In this document: piece after piece, positions 1 to 4,869 of the stretch
Layout: every line of letters begins with the position of its first letter
Position numbering within the stretch: the first letter of the stretch is position 1
Assembly (NCBI GenBank): GCA_947589655.1
Contig: CANQCE010000039.1
Coordinates: forward strand, 1 to 8,396
Reading direction: 5' to 3'
From: an uncultured Clostridia bacterium
GTDB lineage: Bacteria; Bacillota; Clostridia; Christensenellales; UBA1242
DNA: 8,396 nt
Made by a program: the position numbers and the translations under genes
Notes under the pieces: generated by a model
The model's input: the letters and a program-made list of their open reading frames with translations, nothing else
Databases searched by the model: none
What the model was told of the DNA's origin: nothing

Positions 1-143
1 TGAAGGAAAGAACTGCGTTCGCTCTCGAAAATTTTAAGGCACCTTAGCCGAACAAAGACGGACTTTCAGTTGATACTGAGGCGAAAGGGGGCCCGCGGTG
101 GGAAACGAATTTTAGGCGTTAGCACCGTGCTTGTTTTTAATAA

Positions 144-191
144 GTAGGAGATTCTTCGACTGCGTGCTTAACAGCACTTGCTCAGAATGAC
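144..191. repeat. Imperfect palindrome of the TTCTTCG...CTCAGAATGA type
   Basis: The core is a perfect hairpin, GTGCT (164-168) and AGCAC (173-177) around a four-base loop, framed by a second pair of arms, ATTCT (151-155) and AGAAT (184-188). Elements with ends like ATTCTTCG and CTCAGAATGA occur as dispersed intergenic palindromes in many bacterial genomes; that is recalled general knowledge, not a search result. Only one copy is in this window, so the claim that it is repeated is inference. Confidence 0.45.
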
Positions 192-216
192 CAATCGGTG
201 CGTGTCGCCGTTATGG

Positions 217-248
217 GGCCCCCGAAAGTGCTTGCCACTTTTGGGGCC
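217..248. repeat. Strong GC-rich hairpin downstream of lysS
   Basis: GGCCCC (217-222) pairs with GGGGCC (243-248) and AAAGTG (225-230) pairs with CACTTT (236-241), with C223 bulged, a G-U pair at 224/242 and a five-base loop. It begins about 25 bases beyond the lysS stop codon on the minus strand. It may help end lysS transcription or protect the 3' end, but no U-run follows on either strand, so it is not a canonical intrinsic terminator. Confidence 0.5.
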
Positions 249-273
249 TAAATTCTAGTTGCCCCCGCGATAG

Positions 274-1731
274 TTATTTCATCAAAGGAAATAACACCAC
301 ATCCCTAATATTTGCACAGTCAAACGCAAACATCAAGAAGCGGTCAATTCCAAAGCCCAGCCCAGAAATTGGTGGCATGCCGTGTTCCATGGCAAGAAGA
401 AAGTCCTCATCCACATCCATGGTTTCGTCATCACCTGCCGCCTTTTCTTCAAGTTGCAGTTCCAGCGTTCTGCGTTGAACAATAGGGTCCACCAACTCGC
501 TATAAGCGTTCACAAGTTCTTGCCCACCAGCAACAATCTGGAAAACGTCCACAATGCGTTCATCTTTATCGTTTCGCCTTGCAAGCGGCTTTAAAGATGC
601 AGGATAGTTATACAAAATGGTTGGGTTCACAATTCCAGCACGGATTTTGCGCTTATAGATATAGTCAATCAGCGTGCGAACACTCTTGCATTCTTCCAAA
701 TCGCCATAAGTGAACAGTTTTCGCTCAACTGCCACCTTTTTAAGAGCATCCAAGTCTTCAATATCAAGAAAATCGCAGCCCAAAAGTTCTCTCATGCGCG
801 CAACATAATCAATGCGTTCCCACTCTGTATCAAATTCCACCTCTTTGCCCTGATAGTTCACCTTGGTTGTGCCAAAGCAAGCCTTCATAAGTTCGGTCAA
901 AAACCTTTTAAAGAACGCAATGTTGTCCTCAAAATTCCAATAGGAAGCATACCACTCAACCTGCGTAAATTCCTGCAAATGTGCTGGGTCCATGCCCTCG
1001 TTGCGGAAATCTTTGCCAAGTTCAAACACCCTATCTATGCCAGCGGCTATGCACTCCTTCAATGCGCACTCAAACGCAATACGCAAGTTGCATTGCAAAT
1101 CCAGAGCGTTGTGATGCGTGAAGAAAGGTTTTGCACTCGCCCCTGAAACGCTGGTTTGCAAAATTGGAGTTTCTACCTCAATAAAGCCATTATCTTCCAA
1201 AAATCGGCGAACAAAAGATGTCACCTTGCTACGTGTAAGGAAAATTTTTCTACTCTCCTCGCTTGTGATAAGGTCAAGATATCTTTGACGATATTTAATT
1301 TCTGTATCGGCAATGCCATGAAATTTTTCTGGCAGCGGACGCAGTGTTTTGGATAGCAAAGTAATTTTTTCAGCCTTAACTGTCACCTCGCCAGTCTGAG
1401 TGGTGTAAACCTCGCCTTCCACGCCGATAAAATCGCCAATGTCAATCATCTTTTTGTAAAAGTTATAGTCTTCTTCCGAGAACTCGTTGCGGCCAACTGA
1501 AATTTGTATGTGCCCATATATATCGCGGATTTGGCAAAAACCAAACTTGCCCATAATGCGGCGAAAAACAATTCGCCCTGCAATTTTCACATGTTCGCCA
1601 AGTTTTTCGCGTGCCTCTAAAATTGTGCAAGCTCTGTCAAACTTATCTTTATATGGAATTTCCCCCATTTTTTTCAGTTCGTCAATCTTTGCCTTTCTGA
1701 TGTCCAGTTCGTTCGATAAATTTTCTTCCAT
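274..1731 (-). CDS. lysS: Lysyl-tRNA synthetase, class II (divergent)
   Basis: Charges tRNA-Lys with lysine using ATP, in the cytoplasm. The 485-residue protein has the class II LysRS order: an N-terminal OB-fold anticodon-binding domain (about residues 48-125), then the catalytic domain with motif 1 (about 168-192, ending in IEVETPIL), motif 2 (about 234-261, with FRNEG and invariant-type Arg243) and motif 3 (about 457-484, GLGFGIDR with Arg464). The HHNALD signature that precedes the lysine site is at 206-211. ATG1731 follows CGGAGG at good spacing. Length is normal for the family. It is not the commonest bacterial sequence type: the usual IAPELYLK reads IAFECALK, and the motif 2 tail has AHLQEFTQVEWY where NPEFTMMEFY is common. 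No T-box is visible; the leader is only about 40 bases. Function is confident; the subfamily remark is from memory. Confidence 0.95.
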   Translation of the reverse strand: MEENLSNELDIRKAKIDELKKMGEIPYKDKFDRACTILEAREKLGEHVKIAGRIVFRRIMGKFGFCQIRDIYGHIQISVGRNEFSEEDYNFYKKMIDIGDFIGVEGEVYTTQTGEVTVKAEKITLLSKTLRPLPEKFHGIADTEIKYRQRYLDLITSEESRKIFLTRSKVTSFVRRFLEDNGFIEVETPILQTSVSGASAKPFFTHHNALDLQCNLRIAFECALKECIAAGIDRVFELGKDFRNEGMDPAHLQEFTQVEWYASYWNFEDNIAFFKRFLTELMKACFGTTKVNYQGKEVEFDTEWERIDYVARMRELLGCDFLDIEDLDALKKVAVERKLFTYGDLEECKSVRTLIDYIYKRKIRAGIVNPTILYNYPASLKPLARRNDKDERIVDVFQIVAGGQELVNAYSELVDPIVQRRTLELQLEEKAAGDDETMDVDEDFLLAMEHGMPPISGLGFGIDRFLMFAFDCANIRDVVLFPLMK

Positions 1732-1780
1732 AATTCCTCCGTAGGTTTTCTAAAAAGGGTTTTCGCCCCTAATTGAATTT

Positions 1781-1810
1781 AATATAACACAAATATTAAG
1801 AATAAGTCAA
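1781..1810 (-). promoter_or_regulatory. Predicted lysS promoter
   Basis: On the minus strand TTGACT (1805-1810) is followed after 18 bases by TATATT (1781-1786), preceded by TG one base away (extended -10). Transcription would start near 1774, giving a leader of about 43 bases. That leader contains a weak four-pair hairpin, AGGG and CCCT, followed by five U residues, too weak to call an attenuator. Confidence 0.6.
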
Positions 1811-1846
1811 TCATTTTCGGCTTACAAAATTCACAGCAAAAATTAT

Positions 1847-1875
1847 TTGGAAAAATTATACAAAACTGATAAAAT
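1847..1875 (+). promoter_or_regulatory. Predicted promoter of the SDR gene
   Basis: TTGGAA (1847-1852), a 17-base spacer and TAAAAT (1870-1875) with an upstream TG forming an extended -10. The start site would be near 1882, just ahead of the AAAAAGGAG ribosome site at 1883-1891. It lies back to back with the lysS promoter, with about 36 bases between the two -35 boxes, enough for one shared regulator site; no clear operator palindrome is seen there. Confidence 0.6.
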
Positions 1876-1896
1876 ATGTTTGAAAAAGGAGTTTAT

Positions 1897-2613
1897 ATGA
1901 AAAAAACAGCAGTTGTGATTGGTGCGTCAGGAGATATTGGTGCCGAGGTTGCAAAAAAGTTGCAGAAAGACGGCTACAATTTGGCACTTACATACAACAA
2001 AGGGAAAATTGATTTAAAGCCACTGAAAGATGAGCAGATAAAGGCTTATCCGCTGAATTTATGCGATAAAAGTGCCATAAAAACGGTGTTTGAGAGCGTT
2101 GGAAAAGATTTTGATGTGCCTAGCACCCTGGTTTTTTGCGCCGGCGTGCCTCAAAAAAGGAAACTTTTGTTTGATGTTTCGGACGAAGAGATTGATGAAC
2201 TTTTTGAAGTGAACATAAAATCAGCAATCCGCTGCATAAGGGAGTTTGTTAAAATTGCCAAAACGCCTGCAAACATTGTGCTTATTGGCTCTTTTGAAGA
2301 AAAATTTGGTTGCTCGTGCGAAAGCGTGTATGCTGCCACCAAAGGTGCAATGACCACTTTGGCAAAGTCCCTTGCAAGTGAACTTGGCAGCATGGATTTT
2401 CGCATAAATGTTATCGCCCCAGGCTTTATTGACACCAAAATGAACAACAACCTATCCAAAGAAGAAAAAGAGGATGTTGCGGAAATGACCCCCCTGCAAA
2501 GATTGGGGACAACTGAAGACATTGCAAATGCGGCAAGTTTTCTTTACAGTGAAAAGGCAAGTTTCATAACTGGGCAAACACTGTTCGTTGATGGCGGCTT
2601 AATTTTGGAATAA
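1897..2613 (+). CDS. Short-chain dehydrogenase/reductase, FabG-like
   Basis: A classical SDR of 238 residues, the usual length for 3-oxoacyl-ACP reductases and related enzymes, expected to be a soluble NAD(P)H-dependent oxidoreductase, usually a tetramer. Visible signatures: the Rossmann glycine motif GASGDIG at 9-15, CAG at 81-83 (for the common NAG), the structural Asn106, catalytic Ser132, and YAATK at 145-149 giving catalytic Tyr145 and Lys149. PG at 175-176 and the C-terminal ITGQTLFVDGG are also typical. The ATG at 1897 is chosen over the in-frame ATG at 1876 because GGAG lies five bases upstream of it. It stands alone, with its own promoter and terminator and no fatty-acid genes nearby, so the substrate cannot be assigned; FabG is the closest family match. 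Confidence 0.85.
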   Translation: MKKTAVVIGASGDIGAEVAKKLQKDGYNLALTYNKGKIDLKPLKDEQIKAYPLNLCDKSAIKTVFESVGKDFDVPSTLVFCAGVPQKRKLLFDVSDEEIDELFEVNIKSAIRCIREFVKIAKTPANIVLIGSFEEKFGCSCESVYAATKGAMTTLAKSLASELGSMDFRINVIAPGFIDTKMNNNLSKEEKEDVAEMTPLQRLGTTEDIANAASFLYSEKASFITGQTLFVDGGLILE

Positions 2614-2625
2614 CATTAATAATTT

Positions 2626-2675
2626 GCATAATACACAACATATGGTGTATTATGTCATTGCATAACACACCATAT
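2626..2675. repeat. Three-part palindrome with competing hairpins
   Basis: Segment A, CATAATACAC (2627-2636), pairs perfectly with the end of segment B, GTGTATTATG (2645-2654), around an eight-base loop. Segment B, starting at 2640, also pairs over 15 bases with one mismatch to segment C, CATAACACACCATAT (2661-2675), around a six-base loop. A and C are therefore near-direct repeats that compete for B. It starts 13 bases after the SDR stop codon and precedes the terminator. Confidence 0.7.
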
Positions 2676-2705
2676 TTGGCATTTCAACAAAAAACTAAAA
2701 GTTAT

Positions 2706-2740
2706 AAAAAAGAAGGCATTTTTAGCCTTCCTCTTTTTTT
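2706..2740. terminator. Bidirectional intrinsic terminator
   Basis: GAAGGC (2712-2717) and GCCTTC (2725-2730) form a perfect stem with a seven-base loop. On the plus strand it is followed by a run of T (2734-2740) and serves the SDR gene; on the minus strand the complement of 2704-2711 gives a T-rich tail and serves the reductase and small-ORF transcript. The stop codon of the minus-strand small ORF lies in the loop. Confidence 0.85.
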
Positions 2741-2835
2741 GTGTCTTTTTTATAAAACATTTTCAAAAATGGCGCAGTCCATTTTGGCGCTTTGACACAA
2801 ATAATTTTGATATTGCTTTTCTTTTCTTTTTCCAT
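2722..2835 (-). CDS. Small basic peptide, candidate SpoVM-like protein
   Basis: A 37-codon reading frame, missed by length cut-offs, between the reductase gene and the terminator. Residues 13-29 read CVKAPKWTAPFLKMFYK, preceded by a lysine-rich start and ending in KKDTKKEEG. The pattern of a lysine, any residue, Pro-Lys and an aromatic residue, then a short amphipathic hydrophobic segment with basic residues, resembles SpoVM, the 26-residue peptide that binds the curved forespore membrane and anchors SpoIVA during coat assembly. Pro17 would correspond to the conserved proline of SpoVM. The stop codon sits in the loop of the terminator, as expected for the last gene of a transcript. Against it: the N-terminus is about eight residues longer than usual, and the only good Shine-Dalgarno-like sequence, GGAAAGG (2856-2862), lies 20 bases from the ATG. 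The identification rests on pattern recognition only. Confidence 0.5.
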   Translation of the reverse strand: MEKEKKSNIKIICVKAPKWTAPFLKMFYKKDTKKEEG

Positions 2836-2918
2836 ATCTTTTATTTATGCCAAAACCTTTCCTTTTGTTACACAAATTTTATGTCAGCATGGTTATATTT
2901 AAAACTTCATTTTTTTCG

Positions 2919-3815
2919 CTATGCTTGCTGCCCTGCAATGGCACCATCTGCGCAGGCTGTTACAATTTGTTTTAGCCCCTTACTCCTCACATCGCCCACC
3001 GCAAAAACTCCATTAATGGATGTGCACATGTTTTCGTCTGTGAGAATAAAGCCTTTCTCGTCCACTTTCACTCCGCTAAAAATGCTTGTATCTGGCTTTT
3101 TGCCAAGCGCAACAAACAATGCATTGGTTTTGATTGTTTGTTTATCGCCTGTTTTGGCATTATGTTCAAATTCCACAGCGGTTAAAACATCCTCGCCGAT
3201 AAGTTTTGTAATTTTGCAGTTAGAAACAACCTCAATTTTCTTGTTTTTGTTTGCTTTTGCGAACACGGACAAATCTCCGCTGTCAAGCACTGTCACGCTA
3301 GAGCAAACTTCCGCCAAAACTAGTGCTTCCTTCAAGCCGCCGCCATTTTTGCTGGCAACACAAACCTCTTTGCCCCTAAAAAAGTTTGCGTCACAAACAG
3401 CACAGTAACTAACGCCCTTGCCAAGGTAATCGTTCTCGTTCAGCCCCAGTTCAACATATGAAAGCCCTGTTGCAATAATCACGCTTTTTGCACGATAAAT
3501 GCATCTCTTGCCAACTAACATTTTCTCCGCCTTTGTGCAACTGAACTTTTGGATGTCGTCATACAAAACTTCAATGTTTAAGTGCTCAATTTGTTTAGAG
3601 AAATTCTGCACCAATGTGTAGCCGTCTGTTTCCGAACAAGAAGGAAAATTCTCAATTTTTGGGATGATATTCACCTGCCCACCAAGAGAGAATTTTTCTA
3701 TTATGCACACATTTTTGCCGCGCCGTTTTGCGTAAACTGCCGCCGTCATGCCAGCAACGCCACCGCCCACAATAACAACATCAAAACTGCGCTCTTGTAA
3801 AGCCACTTTTTTCAT
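2919..3815 (-). CDS. Thioredoxin-reductase-like flavoprotein with altered NADPH domain
   Basis: A 298-residue homologue of low-Mr thioredoxin reductase, which passes electrons through FAD and a CxxC pair to thioredoxin in the cytoplasm. FAD-binding signatures are intact: IVGGGVAGMTAA (15-26), ATG at 115-117 and GVFAVGDVR (269-277) with QIVTACADGAIA near the end. The redox centre is CAVCD, Cys138 and Cys141. The second nucleotide domain is unusual: where TrxB normally has GGGDSA-type glycines and an HRR...R pair that holds the NADPH phosphate, this protein has SKNGGGLKEA (155-164) and VTVLDSGDLSVF (174-185). It may therefore use another donor, as ferredoxin-dependent flavin thioredoxin reductases do. 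The ATG at 3815 follows GAGGGG by four bases; an upstream in-frame start is less likely. The C-terminus stops a few residues early. NADPH-dependent TrxB remains possible. Confidence 0.8.
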   Translation of the reverse strand: MKKVALQERSFDVVIVGGGVAGMTAAVYAKRRGKNVCIIEKFSLGGQVNIIPKIENFPSCSETDGYTLVQNFSKQIEHLNIEVLYDDIQKFSCTKAEKMLVGKRCIYRAKSVIIATGLSYVELGLNENDYLGKGVSYCAVCDANFFRGKEVCVASKNGGGLKEALVLAEVCSSVTVLDSGDLSVFAKANKNKKIEVVSNCKITKLIGEDVLTAVEFEHNAKTGDKQTIKTNALFVALGKKPDTSIFSGVKVDEKGFILTDENMCTSINGVFAVGDVRSKGLKQIVTACADGAIAGQQA

Positions 3816-3833
3816 ACACCCCTCTTTTATATG

Positions 3834-3864
3834 ATTATAATACCACATTTAAAGCCTTTTCCAA
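3834..3864 (-). promoter_or_regulatory. Possible promoter of the reductase gene
   Basis: A perfect TATAAT (3834-3839 on the minus strand) sits 18 bases before the start codon, with a weak TTGGAA (3859-3864) 19 bases further upstream. It lies immediately beyond the rplS terminator, where a new promoter would be needed. The implied leader is very short but still includes the GAGGGG ribosome site. The -35 match and spacing are poor. Confidence 0.4.
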
Positions 3865-3874
3865 AACAAAATGC

Positions 3875-3903
3875 AATAAAAAAGCATGACCAAAGCCATG
3901 CTT
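3875..3903 (-). terminator. Intrinsic terminator of rplS
   Basis: Five bases after the rplS stop, the minus strand has AAGCATG (3897-3903 on the plus-strand numbering), an eight-base loop and CATGCTT (3882-3888), then TTTTTTATTG. A seven-pair perfect stem with a U-tract is a standard rho-independent terminator and isolates rplS from the reductase gene. Confidence 0.85.
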
Positions 3904-3907
3904 AATT

Positions 3908-4255
3908 TTACTGCTTATCTGCTTTAACTTTTGCTGCCTTGCCTGTAAGGTTGCGAACGTAGTAGAGTTTTGCTCTCCTTGGCTTTCCTTTTCTAACCAC
4001 TTCAATAGAAGCAATTTTTGGTGAGTGAATTGGAAATGTTTTTTCAACGCCAACGCCGTAAGAAATTTTTCTAACGGTAAAGGTCTCTCTAATTCCACCA
4101 TTTTTTCTGGCAATGACAACACCTTCAAAGGCCTGCAATCTTTCTTTGTCGCCTTCCTTAATTCTAACCGTAACTTTAACAGTGTCACCGATTGAAAATT
4201 CTGGGACATTTTCCTTCATGCCTTCTCTTTCAAGTTGGTCGATTAAATTTGCCAT
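3908..4255 (-). CDS. rplS: 50S ribosomal protein L19
   Basis: A component of the large ribosomal subunit at the interface with the 30S subunit. The 115-residue protein has normal length and the family hallmarks: PEFSIGDTVKVTVRIKEGDKER (SH3-like barrel, about 18-40), QAFEGVVIARKNGG (41-54), TFTVRKISYGVGVEKTFP (58-75) and HSPKI followed by VRKGKPRRAKLYYVRN near the C-terminus. ATG4255 is preceded by AAAAGGAGAT with GGAG seven bases away. It has its own promoter (about 90 bases upstream) and a strong terminator, so it is a single-gene unit here. In most Firmicutes it directly follows trmD, but the gene upstream here is yraN, with about 200 bases between them. Confidence 0.97.
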   Translation of the reverse strand: MANLIDQLEREGMKENVPEFSIGDTVKVTVRIKEGDKERLQAFEGVVIARKNGGIRETFTVRKISYGVGVEKTFPIHSPKIASIEVVRKGKPRRAKLYYVRNLTGKAAKVKADKQ

Positions 4256-4340
4256 GACTTATCTCCTTTTTTCAGATTTTCGACATGATGCTCATAAGCG
4301 CAAAAATTAATGCTTTGCCCAGCGGAACACCCGAAGTCTT
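4256..4340 (-). promoter_or_regulatory. 5' leader of rplS, possibly structured
   Basis: About 80 bases between the predicted start site and the rplS ATG, long for a single ribosomal gene. The minus strand offers a GCAAA...TTTGC hairpin (about 4302-4320), a shorter one at 4291-4300 and a GGGUGUUCC segment near the 5' end. L19 leaders that bind the protein and repress translation are known in Firmicutes; whether this leader belongs to that group cannot be decided by eye. Confidence 0.3.
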
Positions 4341-4344
4341 TTTG

Positions 4345-4386
4345 ATTATAACATAAACAAAATAAAAAAAACAAGTATTTTGTCAA
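4345..4386 (-). promoter_or_regulatory. Predicted rplS promoter region
   Basis: On the minus strand a perfect extended -10, TGTTATAAT (core 4345-4350), has TTGTTT 18 bases upstream (4369-4374). A perfect TTGACA (4381-4386) lies further up and pairs with TATTTT after 16 bases. Two overlapping sigma-A promoters are thus possible; the first fits better. The surrounding DNA is extremely A/T-rich, an UP-element-like context common for ribosomal genes. Confidence 0.6.
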
Positions 4387-4452
4387 AAAATTTTTGAAAA
4401 ATGCAAGTTTTCTTTAAAATTAAGCAATTCCCTTGGGCAATCAATTTTTATG

Positions 4453-4824
4453 TCAAAACGCGTTAATTTCGTGGTTGACCTCATTGTCAAGCACCTCAAT
4501 CACATCAAAGCGAACATCACTTTCGGATTTGTGCTTTACCATAAGATAAAACTCTGCAACCTTGCGGATTTTGCGTTGTTTTCGCGCATCCACCGCCTCA
4601 ATTGGCCTGCCGTAAGCAAGCGTTGAACGGAGTTTGACCTCCACAAACACAATCACATTGCCATCTTGCGCAATTATGTCAATCTCGCCGAACTTTGTTT
4701 TGTAATTGGTTTGCAAAATGCGATAGCCCTTGTCTTTCAAAAACTCCACAGCATCAAACTCGCCAATGTTGCCCTTGATTTTATTTTCAACTTTCCTTAC
4801 ATCTTTTGAATAAAAATCTTCCAT
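4453..4824 (-). CDS. yraN: UPF0102 family protein YraN, endonuclease-like fold
   Basis: A 123-residue member of the YraN family, which has a restriction-endonuclease-like fold; its cellular role is not settled, although it is usually found beside rnhB, dprA and topA and is thought to act on nucleic acid. The signatures are present: KGNIGEFDAVEFLKDKGY (17-34), the acidic pair in FGEIDII (45-51), FVEVKLR (60-66) supplying the D/E...ExK-type active site, and RFDVIEV (105-111). I place the start at ATG4824 rather than the in-frame TTG at 4830, because AAGGG lies six bases before that ATG. It follows the carboxypeptidase gene by 45 bases on the same strand and is probably co-transcribed with it. 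No convincing terminator follows before the rplS promoter. Confidence 0.92.
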   Translation of the reverse strand: MEDFYSKDVRKVENKIKGNIGEFDAVEFLKDKGYRILQTNYKTKFGEIDIIAQDGNVIVFVEVKLRSTLAYGRPIEAVDARKQRKIRKVAEFYLMVKHKSESDVRFDVIEVLDNEVNHEINAF

Positions 4825-4869
4825 CTTCAACCCTTGCTAACGTTTTAATAGTTATCTTTATATAACCAA

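Larger units (their letters stand above)
1..273. repeat. GC-rich, palindrome-dense non-coding segment
   Basis: No credible coding frame, tRNA or recognised RNA family is visible here. The stretch is clearly richer in G and C than the coding DNA around it. A motif recurs: CGAAAATTTTAAGGCACC at 26-43, CGAATTTTAGGC followed by GTTAGCACC at 106-126, and an inverted relative, GGCCTAAATTC, at 247-257. Runs such as GGGGGCCC (87-94), GGGGCCCCC (215-223) and GCCCCCGCG (261-269) also recur, and GTGCTTG or its complement appears several times. Two clear hairpins are listed separately. The composition and internal repetition suggest a dispersed intergenic repeat or a structured RNA beyond the 3' end of lysS. 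It could also continue past the window edge. Confidence 0.45.

Noticed and set aside
1..273. CRISPR array, tRNA or rRNA fragment at the left edge
   Set aside because: The repeats are irregular in spacing and sequence, no cloverleaf with a TTCG-type T-loop can be folded, and no rRNA core sequence is recognised.
1732..1780. T-box riboswitch or attenuator in front of lysS
   Set aside because: The leader is far too short for a T-box and lacks its conserved sequence; the only hairpin has four pairs.
2766..2785. Hairpin AAAATGG / CCATTTT downstream of the reductase gene
   Set aside because: It falls in the small SpoVM-like ORF and lacks a following U-run on either strand, so it is better explained as coding sequence or chance.
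2881..3408. Open frame of 175 codons on the plus strand opposite the reductase gene
   Set aside because: Fully overlaps the FAD-enzyme gene, has no ribosome site and shows no family signature.
3835..4209. Open frame of 124 codons on the minus strand across rplS
   Set aside because: It is the other frame of rplS and runs through its terminator; L19 is unmistakable in the correct frame.
4272..4295. Seven-codon upstream ORF in the rplS leader
   Set aside because: It has no ribosome site, and a frame this short is expected by chance in a leader of this length.
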